Assembly: GCF_000718095.1 (NCBI RefSeq)
Contig: NZ_JOEI01000032.1
Location: forward strand, 57,969 to 121,968
From: Streptomyces scopuliridis RB72
Lineage (GTDB): Bacteria; Actinomycetota; Actinomycetes; Streptomycetales; Streptomycetaceae
Reading direction: 5' to 3'
Length of the DNA stretch: 64,000 bases
Shown here: positions 42,827-51,559 of the stretch, in pieces
Position numbering within the stretch: position 1 is the first letter of the stretch
Layout: each line of letters starts with the position of its first letter
The notes under the pieces: generated by a model
What the model saw: the letters and a program-made list of their open reading frames with translations, nothing else
Databases searched by the model: none
What the model was told of the DNA's origin: nothing
Program-made: the position numbers and the translations under genes

Positions 42827-43632
42827 CACGAGTGCTCCCTGTCTCGGTGCACACTCCCTCCAGATCTTGAACGCGCCGAGTGGCGTAGGGGCAGGTGGCG
42901 GGCGGCCCTGGCGGGGGAGAGGGGCGTCGTATGGGTTGACTTGGCCAGTGGGAGGCCGCTGTTGGTGGCAGTAGGGCGCTCCTCGCGGCCATCCCGGACA
43001 CGGATTTCGGGCCTGCTCGTCGACGGCGTCGCGGCGGGGGCCAAGCATCGGCCGTGCCCTTGCTGATAACCTCGCGTGATCGTCCGGCGGCTATCGTCTC
43101 CGGACTCGCCAGACATGTTGATGCCGTTGGCTACGACCCGGACTGGGGTCGGCCCACCGTGTACCCGGACACGATGGCCTGGATGACGAATGTCCGCCTG
43201 GAACAGGTCCGGGCTATCGAGGCCGCCAGCACCCTGCCGCTCTCTGCTTCCGCAGTGCCCGCGCCGGACATGCCGTAGGCAGTCCTGGCCGAGCTCAAGG
43301 GTCTGGCGAGGACCAGGGGACGGCATCGGCGGTCGGTACCTTCACAACATGTTCGTCACGTTCGCGGCCGTGGGCGGCGGCGCGGACCATGGGACTGGGA
43401 ATGGCGGGCAATGCCTTGTACCTGGCGAGAGGCCGTACGGACTCCAGGGAGCGCCGTGCTCTAGGACCTGATGGCCGTCCGGGCCTGGTATGTCCCGGTC
43501 GCCCGAGACCAATCGAGCGCCCGCCCCCGACACCCAGAACACCTCTCACGTCCCCCGCCGTCAGGGCGGATGAGGTTTTCGGCAAGGGCAGGGTTCCTCC
43601 CCGGGAGGCGGCGCAAGCGCCGCCGCCGCTAG

Positions 43633-44728
43633 GGCGGGTATTGAGTCGTGATCAACCCGCGGTTCGCGTGAGGTCCTTGCTCCAGATCATGGAGGCGCGG
43701 AGGTGGAGGCCGGCGAGGTAGCTGGCGGGGGTTTTGTCGTAGCGGGTGCCGATGCCTCGCCAGGCTTTCAGCTTGTTGATCAGCCGCTCGACGGTGTTCC
43801 TCTCCTTGTAGAGGGCGGCGGCGTGGCTGGTGGGTCGGCCGCCCCTGCTGCCCTTCTTCTTCCGGTTGGCGGCCTGGTCCTTCTTCTCCGGGATGACCGC
43901 CTTGATCTGGCGTTTGCGCAGGTAGGCGCGTTTGGCCCGGGACGAGTACGCCTTGTCGCCGGCGACCGCGCCCGGCCGGGTGCGAGGACGCCCGACTGGG
44001 CCGCGGACCCGGACCTTCTTGAGCACGGGGATGAACCGCGGGCTGTCGGCGGCCTGTCCGGCGGTCAGGATGAGCGCGAGCGGGCGGCACTTGCGGTCGG
44101 CGGCGAGGTGGACCTTGCTGGTCTGCCCGCCGCGCGATCGCCCGAGCAGGGCGGCCTTCAGCCGGATTCTGTGCCGGCGCCGGATGCGGCGTCGCTCTTC
44201 CCGGGCGGGGTCGCTGTCACCGTTGTGCCCGTCTTGTCCCTCCGGGCCGCCCCCTTTGACCGGGCTTTTTCCTCCTCGGCCGCAGCCTTCTCCAGGGCGG
44301 CGAGAACCTCGGGTGCCAGGTGCATCCCGGCGGCGTCGTGGTGGGCGCGGGCAGTGGTGGAGTCCACGCTGACCAGTGACAAGTCCACCTCGCCCCGCTC
44401 CGCCGCCTCCGCGATCAGACCCTCCAGCAGGGCCTCGAAGACGCCCGCATCACGCCACTGGCGGAAGCGGTTGTGGACGGTCGACCAGGCGCCGAACTCC
44501 GCCGGCATCTCCCGCCACTGCCCGCCCGTCCTGAACCGCCAGATCACACCCGCGAACTGCAGCCGCAGCCGCTCGGGATACGGGCCGTACTCGCCGACCG
44601 GCAGGTACGGACCGATGAACTCCCACTCGGCATCACTCAGTTGCACTCGCGTCACTCGAGACGGTCTACCGGTCCAGGCTCCACCGCAAGGGCAAATCCC
44701 GCAGATTGATCACGACCCGATACGCGGC
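43633..44728 (-). mobile_element. IS5-type insertion sequence
   Basis: A 1096-bp element. The ends are related inverted repeats (GGTATTGAGTCGTGATCAA at the left, and on the opposite strand CGTATCGGGTCGTGATCAA at the right), bounded by CTAG at 43629-43632 and 44729-44732. It contains a two-frame transposase. The right CTAG is also the left target duplicate of the adjoining IS701-type element. Confidence 0.8.
43652..44655 (-). CDS. IS5 family transposase read through a -1 frameshift
   Basis: Two overlapping frames make one transposase. The first, 44655 to 44158 (165 codons), has the N-terminal DUF4096-like domain LSDAEWEFIGPYLPVGEYGP, IWRFRTGGQWREMPAEFGAW and the first DDE acidic residue in LSLVSVDSTTARAHHDAAG. 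The second, ending at 43652, has PGAVAGDKAYSSRAKRAYLR, KKKGSRGGRPTSH and ERLINKLKAWRGIGTRYDKT with the remaining D and E. Frame arithmetic requires a -1 shift, as in programmed frameshifting of this family; A-rich GAGGAAAAAG (about 44270) is a possible slip site. Enzyme may be functional. Confidence 0.8.
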
Positions 44729-45158
44729 CTAGTACTGCAACGGTGCTTGCCGTGACTGCTGGCCAGCTCGTTCGTTGGTGTGGTTATGGGTGGGGACCTT
44801 GCTGAAGTCAGGTTGTGGGCCGGAGAGCTGGACGTACTGCATGAGCGGTTCGTGCACCGGTTCAACAGAGAGGAGCCGCGTCAGTCGGCGCTGGCTTATA
44901 TGCGGGGGCTGGTTGCGCCGCTGGAGCGGAAGAACGGCTGGACGCTCGCGGAGGAGGCCGGTCACGCGGGCCCCGATCGCATCCACAGGCTGCTGAACCG
45001 GATCGAGTGGGATGCCGACGAGGTCCTGGACGACGTGCGCGACTACGTGGTGGAACACCTCGGAGACCGGGACGCCGTCCTGATCGTCGATGACACCGGG
45101 TTTCTGAAGAAGGGCATCCGTTTGGCCGGCGTGCAAAGGCAGTACTCCGGAACCGCCG

Positions 45159-46891
45159 GGGCCCGTATTTCATTAACTGTCAGCGACGGGTTCCGCGGGG
45201 GTTGTTCGGGCCTGTAGCTGTTCCAATGTGCGGGCGGGCGATCCGGGTATGGGCGTGACGAGGATCCGGTGCAGGTCCAGGAGCCGTTTTGCGTCTTGGT
45301 ACTGGATGGACAGGTTGGTGCGGTTGACACCCAGTAGTTGGGCCAGGAACGTCATGGTCACCGCTCTGCGCCGGCGCAGGATGGCTGCCAGGAGCCGGTG
45401 GGTGTGGTCCACGCTGCTGGTCTGTGGGTGGCGGTAGCTGCGCGGGCGGTGGAAGCGTCGCTGGAATGCTGCCTCGGCCAAGGCGTCCCAGAAAGGCTCC
45501 GAGACCGCCACCAGATGCTCGAAGGCGGTTCGTGACATGCCGGTCAGGGCCGGGTCGGTGAGCATCGCGGTCAGGGCCGGGTCGGTCCGGTGTGTCGTTG
45601 CCGGCGCGTCTGGCGCTCGCGGTGGAACGGGAGACAGTGTGTAGTTCCAGTCACCGTGGAAGGCGTTGGGTGTGATCGGAAGGGCGTGGAACTCGGCGGG
45701 TGTGACGCTGATGCCGAGGTCGTAGCTGCCTGTGTCCAGTTCGGCCCCGATGGTCAGGCCGGTCCTGGTGGTTGTGGCGGCGATGGTCTCGAGGACGACC
45801 TGGTAGCTGGTCAGCGGCCGCCCCCGCCAGTTCGCGGTGATGTGACAGAACATCCGGTGCTCTGTCTTGTTCCACTTCGACGTCCCCGGCGGTAGGTGAC
45901 AGACCGTGATCTCCAGGCCGCTCTCACGTGCGAAGGTGGCAAGGTTGCTTTTCCAGGTCCAGCGGCGGGGGTCGTTGGAGCCGCCGGAGTCCGCGGTGAT
46001 CAGGAGCTGGGTGGCATTCGGGTGGTCCGCCCGTCCGCGGTGCTGCCACCAGCGTCGGATGGACTCCACCGCGAACTGCGCGGTGTCGTGGTCGGTGCCG
46101 ACGTTGACCCATCCGCTGTTGTTGGCAATGTCGTAGATCCCGTAGGGGATCGCCATCGGCTGGTCGTTGGTGGTGAACGTGTGGCAGTCCACCTTGATCG
46201 CGTTCTTCCCCGGCCGCCAGGTGCGACCGGGCCGGTCCCGGTTGCCGAGCCATTCCTTGGCCTTGGTGTCGACGCTGATCACCGGCTGGGCATCGTCGAG
46301 GAACGCGGCGGCGGCATTCAGGTGGGTGAACTGGGCATCGCGGTCCGGATGGCTGATGCCCTCTGTTGTCTTCGCGGTTCCCTGCAGGCTGTAGCCCAGG
46401 GTGTGCAGCAGGTGTCCGACGGTCGAAGCGCTGACCGGGTGGCCCTGTGCGGTGAGGGTCATGGCCAGTGCCCGTAACGACAGCGTGGTCCACCGCAACG
46501 GGGAGACGGGGTCGCCTCGGGTGTGCGGCTCGATCAGCGACTCCAGCGCGGGCAGCAGACCAGGGTCGGTGTCAGTCAGCCGCTTGCGGCCCGCACCTGG
46601 AGCCCGGACCCGCAGGGTCGGCGAGGAGCAGCCGGCCAACTCGGCCATACCTCGCGCGATGGTTGCAGTGCTGGTGCCGGAGGCGGCGGCGACCCGGACG
46701 ATCCCGCCGCGGCCGAGGGCCGTCGCCTCACTGGCCAGGTACAACCGACGGCGGCGCTCATCGAAGTGCGGCAGGATCTGATCGAACTTGGCCCGCAGAA
46801 CACGAGCAGCAACGCGGCCTGACAGACACGGGGTCATATCTCAGACTCCCACCAACACCCCTCTGTCGAGCACTTATTGAAATACGGGCCC
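45159..46891 (-). mobile_element. ISAzo13-type insertion sequence nested in IS701
   Basis: A 1733-bp element whose ends GGGCCCGTATTTCATTAA and (opposite strand) GGGCCCGTATTTCAATAA differ by one base. A 3-bp CCG target duplicate lies at 45156-45158 and 46892-46894. It carries one intact minus-strand transposase and no other gene. Confidence 0.85.
45173..46837 (-). CDS. ISAzo13 family transposase
   Basis: Intact transposase of 554 aa. An N-terminal helix-turn-helix region (VRVAAASGTSTATIARGMAE) and AGRKRLTDTDPGLLPALESL precede the DDE core: VISVDTKAKEWLGNRDRPGR (first D), GVN-type linker with LLITADSGGSNDPRRWTWKS (second D) and PPGTSKWNKTEHRMFCHITA (final E). These blocks are diagnostic of the Rhodopirellula-transposase/ISAzo13 group. 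A C-terminal extension of about 150 residues includes a second HTH (FLAQLLGVNRTNLSIQYQDA). Full length and clean ends suggest recent activity. Confidence 0.88.
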   Translation of the reverse strand: MTPCLSGRVAARVLRAKFDQILPHFDERRRRLYLASEATALGRGGIVRVAAASGTSTATIARGMAELAGCSSPTLRVRAPGAGRKRLTDTDPGLLPALESLIEPHTRGDPVSPLRWTTLSLRALAMTLTAQGHPVSASTVGHLLHTLGYSLQGTAKTTEGISHPDRDAQFTHLNAAAAFLDDAQPVISVDTKAKEWLGNRDRPGRTWRPGKNAIKVDCHTFTTNDQPMAIPYGIYDIANNSGWVNVGTDHDTAQFAVESIRRWWQHRGRADHPNATQLLITADSGGSNDPRRWTWKSNLATFARESGLEITVCHLPPGTSKWNKTEHRMFCHITANWRGRPLTSYQVVLETIAATTTRTGLTIGAELDTGSYDLGISVTPAEFHALPITPNAFHGDWNYTLSPVPPRAPDAPATTHRTDPALTAMLTDPALTGMSRTAFEHLVAVSEPFWDALAEAAFQRRFHRPRSYRHPQTSSVDHTHRLLAAILRRRRAVTMTFLAQLLGVNRTNLSIQYQDAKRLLDLHRILVTPIPGSPARTLEQLQARTTPAEPVADS

Positions 46892-47868
46892 CCGGCCGCA
46901 CCGAGAACAGCCAGATCGGTGTGTTCCTCGCCTACGCCACTGGCCGTGGACGCACGCTGATCGACCGCCGTCTGTATCTGCCCACCTCCTGGACGGATGA
47001 CCGGGAGCGCTGCCGCCGGGCCGGCATCGACGACAGCGTCGCCTTCGAGACGAAGGTGGCCATGGCCAAGGCGATGGTCCGCCGGGCCATCACCGACAAG
47101 GTCCCGTTCAGCTGGGTAACGGCGGACGCCGCTTACGGCTACAGCAAGGGCTGGCGGTTCGAGCTGGAGCAGGCGGACGTCTTCCACGTCATGGCCACCA
47201 CCCGGCACGACACCGTCGTCACGCGCTGGTCCATCGATCATCCCGTCCACGACCTGTTTCCCGGCCTGCCGCGGCAGAAATGGAAGCGCCGTTCCTGCGG
47301 TGAAGGAGCCCATGGCCGGCGGATCTTCGACTGGGCACGCGTCGAAGTGAGGCCCTGGCACCGCGAGGACCGCCGGCACTGGGTCCTCGCCCGCCGCAGC
47401 GTCAGCAGGCCCGAGGAGATCTCCTACTACATCGCCTACTGTCCCGCCGACACGACGCTGGACGAGCTGATCCACATCGCGGGCAGCCGATGGGCAGTCG
47501 AGGAATGCTTCCAGACCGCCAAGCAGGAATGCGGCCTGAACGACTACCAGGTCCGCCGCTACCCCGGCTGGCACCGCCACATGACCTTGGCCATGGCCGC
47601 CCACGCCTGCCTGACCGTCCTGCGGGCCCGACAGCTGGACACGGACAAAGCAGAAACGGATCCTCCCAGCTCATCCACCTCAGCCTCGCCGAAATCCGAC
47701 GCCTGATCCACCGCCTCACCGACCGCCGGCCAGCACCGATCGAGCACATTCTCCAATGGTCAACGTGGCGTCGACGACGCCAATATCAGGCCCGCCTGAG
47801 TCACTACAAACGACGCGGACACAGCCCCTGAAAACTGCCCAGCACTCAGAACAAGCACCGTTGCAGTA

Positions 47869-48120
47869 CTAGGGGACCTGTTCGTAGGTGACGGTGGCGG
47901 CCGAGCAGGCTTCGGCCAGGCGTGCGAGCGCGTCGCGCTCGGCAGCGTCGGCGGTCAGCCTCCAGCGGAGTTTGCCCGCCACCCAGTCGACCGTGTACTT
48001 GCACCGGTCGGCCGGCACCGGCAGCCAGTCGGCCGGGTCCTTGTCCGACTTGAAACGGCTGGAAGCGCGCGGGTTCGCTGATTCCTGAACGTGATGGCGT
48101 TCGAACTCGCGTGAGGTGCG
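47869..48120 (-). pseudogene. C-terminal relic of an HNH (DUF1524/GmrSD-type) endonuclease
   Basis: 84 codons ending at a TAG that overlaps the IS701 CTAG duplicate: RTSREFERHHVQESANPR, FKSDKDPADWLPVPADRCKY, TVDWVAGKLRWRLTADAAER, DALARLAEACSA. This matches the C-terminal part of secreted or GmrSD-like HNH nucleases, including the HH region and the CKYTVDWVAGK segment. No start or upstream catalytic core remains in frame. Partial match continues weakly to about 48180. Confidence 0.7.
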
Positions 48121-48717
48121 GTGGTCGGCGAGGAAGCCTCGCGCGGGTTCGTGCCCTGGTCGTCGCCTGTCACCCGGAAATGGACATCAACTCACGAACC
48201 GCCCCCTGAGGTGGAGTTGCGCCGCGCGGCCCGGGCGCATGGCCTCCCCCATGCCAGGCACTCGTGGAGGAGCAGTGCAGAACAGCCAAGGTCCAGGACA
48301 CGACGAGGGTCCCCGCCCTGAATGCCGAGGAGGAGACGGCAGGCGCGCGCTCCCCCGCACCCAGCATGCGAGCCATCATCTGAGGCCATCGGGAAGCTGA
48401 CGTCCCCGCGCCAGTGGCCTCGGCGCGGACCGTCGTGGACACGTCGTCGTCGGTCATCGACAGCGGCGTGTTCGACTTCGCGGCCGACTCGACGAGCTTG
48501 TGGGCGTGGCGCGTCTCCGAGCACAGCGACCGGAACGCGTAGTTGTACAGGTCGTCCGCCATCTGCTGCCACAACCGACTCTGGAAGCCGGCCGCGACTG
48601 TCTCGGCTACACGGTCCGCGTCGTGCGAGGCAGAACCGCCTTCCGGGCGAACGCCTCCGAGCGCTCCAGCCCGGAGCGCGCCCAGTACCCGCCCACGCCA
48701 CCCGGCAGGCCGGCCCT

Positions 48718-48970
48718 GTTCCAACGTCCTGCCCCAGCGCATGCCGACCGCGGATAGCTGCTTCGCTCGCGCTCCGGTATGAGAGCCGAGGCGCGGGAGC
48801 GTTGGTAGCCGATCCAGGCTCCGAGACGGATCTCCCGTTGCTCCTGGTCCTCGCCGTCCCGGCCGGCCGACGATGATGGTCCCGACGTGCTTCCTGGGCA
48901 CCTGTAGGTGTCCTTCGCGTTCGTAGTACTGGGTGGCGGCGAGGTTGAGCACCCATTTGTCGGCCTGACT
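48718..48970 (-). pseudogene. Degraded helicase-associated (HA) domain
   Basis: Read across two frames: LNLAATQYYEREGHLQVPRK, then RLGAWIGYQRSRASALIPE in a second frame, then KQLSAVGMRWGRTLE back in the first. These are the three pieces of the helicase-associated repeat (AxQYxxREGHLxVPRxH...LGxWLxxQRRxxxxL...LxxLGMRW) found in Streptomyces DEAD/DEAH helicases. At least two frameshifts make it dead. Sequence 48121-48717 and 48971-49180 contains no other recognisable gene. Confidence 0.65.
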
Positions 48971-49244
48971 GGTCCGCGGCTTGGGCTTTTCATCCTCGGC
49001 CGCGGCCTTTGCTCTCCGGAGTCTGGATCGGCGTTACGGGCGCCCGCTTCGGCGACTCACTACGCGGTGGCGTAGATCGGGTCGGAAACCTGGGCGTCAC
49101 AGCCGTTCCCGACGGAGTGGCCGCAGATTTCCCGTGCGTAAAAGGCGAATGAAAGCTACTCGGATCAATGTGAGGAGCGAACATCGATGTGTATCGTCAC
49201 GAACACTTTAGATCGAATACCAAACATGCTGGACAAGGACGGCT

Positions 49245-50582
49245 ATGCACCAGAACGACGTTGCCACCGGTCACCGTCAGGCGGTACTCCAGGCGGTCGA
49301 CCATGGTTTCGAGGAGGCCGTCGCCTTTCTGCGGCAGTTGATCCGGACGCCCAGCGTGAACCCGTGGTTCGGTGACAAACCCGACGTCACGGGTGAGGGC
49401 CGCGTGCAGAGGGTCTTCCGCGAGCGGCTCGAAGGCCTGGGTGCGGAGGTCGATGAGTGGGAGCCCTCGGCCGAGGCGTTGGCTCACCACGAGGGGGAGC
49501 CCGGTTACTTCGCCGACAGGGATTTCACTGGTCGGCCCAATGTGGTGGGGCGTATCCCCGGGACGGATCCCGCGGCACCTGCTCTGATGTTCCTCGGGCA
49601 CTGCGACGTCGTGGCGGTCGGCAAGGGCTGGACCGTGGAGCCGTTCGCGGGCCTGCGCAAGGACGGCAATGTCTACGGACGCGGTGCGGCCGACATGAAA
49701 GGCGGTATGGCCGCGGCGCTGGGTGCGATCGCCGCGGTGCGCGAGGCCGGGATCGCTCTCCGCGGCGATGTGCTGTTCGCCTCTGTGACCGAGGAGGAGA
49801 CGGGCGGGATGGGAACCCTCGCCCTCATCGACCGGGGATACCGGCCGACGGCCGGCGTCATCATCCCCGAGCCCACGAACCTCAACGTTGCGCCGTTGTG
49901 CCGCGGCATCATCTGGGGCGAGATAACGATCCCCGGACGCGCCGGGCACATCGAGATCACCCAGCCCGCGTGGCAGGAGGGCGGGGCCGTCGACGCGATC
50001 GCGTACGGCAAGCGCCTGCTCGCCGCGATCGACGAGACGAACGCGCGGTGGCGTGAACTTCCGGAGAAGAACCACAAGTACATGGCGGCGCCCTGCCAGA
50101 TCAATGTCGCCGAGGTCCACGCCGGAACGTACCCCAGCACCTATGCCCACGACTTCACGATCCGGTTCGACATCCAGTATCTGCCGGCCGAACTCGACGA
50201 GAAGGGGGGCGGGGGCCGCGTGCGTGAGCAGGTCGAACAGCTTGTGCGCGACTTCTCGACCGGCGACGCCTGGCTGGCCGAACACCCCGTCGAAGTGACC
50301 TGGCTCGTCGACGCCGACTGCGGTGAGACTCAGGACCAGGAGCCGATCGTCACGTCGACGTACCGCAACGCCCGGGAACTCGGGCTGCCGACCCGGATCG
50401 AGGGCGTTCCCAGCCACACCGACATGGGTCTGCCGATCAAGGCGGGAATCCCGACCGTCACATTCGGTCCCGGCAGTCTCAGCATCGCCCACCAGCCCGA
50501 TGAGTTCGTCGGTGAGGACGAACTGCGCGAGGCCATGAAGGTCATGGCGCTGACGGTCCTCGACCTCTGCGGCGTGGCGTGA
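49245..50582 (+). CDS. M20 family metallo-hydrolase (ArgE/DapE-like)
   Basis: Di-zinc amidohydrolase of 445 aa that opens the catabolic operon. Metal and catalytic residues: MFLGHCDVV (H119, D121), YGRGAADMKGGMAAALG (D150), SVTEEETGGMGTLAL (E183/E184), IIPEPTNLN (acidic ligand at about 209), and a late SHTDMGLPIKAG. The central dimerisation (lid) domain is complete. Family members remove acyl or carbamoyl groups from amino compounds. ATG 49245 follows AAGGA. It overlaps the kinase gene as GTGA. Likely it cleaves an N-substituted intermediate in this pathway; the acyl group is unknown. Confidence 0.88.
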   Translation: MHQNDVATGHRQAVLQAVDHGFEEAVAFLRQLIRTPSVNPWFGDKPDVTGEGRVQRVFRERLEGLGAEVDEWEPSAEALAHHEGEPGYFADRDFTGRPNVVGRIPGTDPAAPALMFLGHCDVVAVGKGWTVEPFAGLRKDGNVYGRGAADMKGGMAAALGAIAAVREAGIALRGDVLFASVTEEETGGMGTLALIDRGYRPTAGVIIPEPTNLNVAPLCRGIIWGEITIPGRAGHIEITQPAWQEGGAVDAIAYGKRLLAAIDETNARWRELPEKNHKYMAAPCQINVAEVHAGTYPSTYAHDFTIRFDIQYLPAELDEKGGGGRVREQVEQLVRDFSTGDAWLAEHPVEVTWLVDADCGETQDQEPIVTSTYRNARELGLPTRIEGVPSHTDMGLPIKAGIPTVTFGPGSLSIAHQPDEFVGEDELREAMKVMALTVLDLCGVA

Positions 50583-51559
50583 ACCGCGCCACGCACGGGG
50601 CGGACCGGCTCGCCGCCGTGCTGGAGCGCGAGTTCGGGCTGAGTGGCGCCGCCGACGTGACGCACGTCTACTCCGAGGCGGATGCCACGTACATCGTCTC
50701 CGGGCCGTCAGGGCCCACGCATGTACTCAAGGTCGCCGCTCCCGGCCGGATCGCGGACGTGACCCTCCAGGTGTCACTGCTGGCGCACGTCGAACGCAGC
50801 GATCCGGGTATACCTGTGCCCCGGGTCGTCCCCACACGCCGGGGCGAACCGTTCTGCCGGACGGTCGTGGGCGGCGAGTCCCGGCTGGTCCACCTGTCGA
50901 CGTTCCTCGCGGGACGTCCGCTGGAGCTGGCCGCTCTCAATTCCCGCCTGGTGACGGACATCGCGACGACCCAGCACCGCCTGCAGGCCGTGCTGGAAAG
51001 CTTCCCGGACGCGGGCGCCGTGGTTCCCGTCCGGCATCCCTGGGCTCTCGACGCGGTACTCGACTACCCGCCGCTCGTCGAGGAGCACCTCGACGCCGGG
51101 CAGCGCGCGTATGCCGAGTCCGTGACCGCTCGCTACGCCGCGCTCGCGGCGGGGCCGGCGGCCCGGCTGCCCAGGCAAGTGATCCACGGAGACTTCAACC
51201 TCTCGAATCTGCTCACCGCGGGGCGACGTGTCAGCGGGGTCATCGACTTCGGGGACTGCGTCATCGGACCGCGTGTGCACGACGTGGCGATCGCGCTGGC
51301 TTACCTGGCCATGCGGGACATCGGGGCCAGGGCGCGTTTCAGTGCCGAGTACTGCGACCGGCTGGCCGCGCTGGGCGGTCTCGACGAGGACGAACGCGCC
51401 ATGCTGCCGCTGCTGATAGCGGCACGTGTGGTGATGGTGCTGGCGCTCGGGCGCGACACGGCGCGGCGTTCGCCGGACCGTGCGGAGTACGCCCTGCGCT
51501 ACGACGCTCCGGCGGCGGACCTGCTGCGGGCGCTTCGGGACGAGGAAGCGGACAAGTGA
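50579..51559 (+). CDS. Aminoglycoside-phosphotransferase-fold small-molecule kinase
   Basis: Kinase of 326 aa with the APH/choline-kinase fold. The N-lobe Lys is in THVLKVAAPG (K51); the catalytic loop is VIHGDFNLSNLL (H203, D205, N208) and the metal motif GVIDFGDC (D223). The GTG start overlaps the M20 stop. Located directly before a class-III PLP enzyme, it resembles the kinase half of kinase/phospho-lyase pairs such as hydroxylysine kinase, which phosphorylate a hydroxy-amine for elimination. An antibiotic-resistance role is unlikely in this context. Confidence 0.85.
   Translation: MNRATHGADRLAAVLEREFGLSGAADVTHVYSEADATYIVSGPSGPTHVLKVAAPGRIADVTLQVSLLAHVERSDPGIPVPRVVPTRRGEPFCRTVVGGESRLVHLSTFLAGRPLELAALNSRLVTDIATTQHRLQAVLESFPDAGAVVPVRHPWALDAVLDYPPLVEEHLDAGQRAYAESVTARYAALAAGPAARLPRQVIHGDFNLSNLLTAGRRVSGVIDFGDCVIGPRVHDVAIALAYLAMRDIGARARFSAEYCDRLAALGGLDEDERAMLPLLIAARVVMVLALGRDTARRSPDRAEYALRYDAPAADLLRALRDEEADK

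Larger units (their letters stand above)
44780..47831 (+). pseudogene. IS701 family transposase, disrupted by a nested IS and a frameshift
   Basis: The N-terminal part (44780-45158) reads HERFVHRFNREEPRQSALAY, GLVAPLERKNGWTLAEEAG, DAVLIVDDTGFLKKGIRLAG and QRQYSGTAG. It resumes after the insert at 46892 with RTENSQIGVFLAYATGRGRT, VTADAAYGYSKGWRFELE, then IAGSRWAVEECFQTAKQECG and HMTLAMAAHACLTVLRARQL. Removing the insert and one target copy restores the frame exactly (TAG then RTEN). Near 47650 the frame is lost again: the true C-terminus LSLAEIRRLIHRLTDRRPAP ending SHYKRRGHSP continues in a different frame to 47831. So it carries two independent defects. Confidence 0.85.
44733..47868 (+). mobile_element. 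IS701-type insertion sequence, interrupted
   Basis: Ends TACTGCAACGGTGCTTG (44733 on) and CAAGCACCGTTGCAGTA (to 47868) are perfect inverted repeats, flanked by CTAG target duplicates at 44729-44732 and 47869-47872. A 4-bp CTAG-type duplication is characteristic of IS701 elements. Without the 1733-bp nested element and its 3-bp duplicate, the length is about 1400 bp, the usual family size. Confidence 0.88.

Noticed and set aside
43054..43278. Short plus-strand frame (74 codons) between the repeats and the IS5-type element
   Set aside because: Partly protein-like (ARHVDAVGYDPDWGRP) but no family, no clear ribosome site and no conserved start; not strong enough to call.
42655..43326. Minus-strand 223-codon frame next to tRNA-Pro
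   Set aside because: Runs through the inverted repeat cluster, with no motif and no plausible start; treated as non-coding.
48170..48717. Continuous minus-strand gene of 260 codons
   Set aside because: Only the first part resembles a helicase-associated domain, and that resemblance switches frames; the rest has no family signal.
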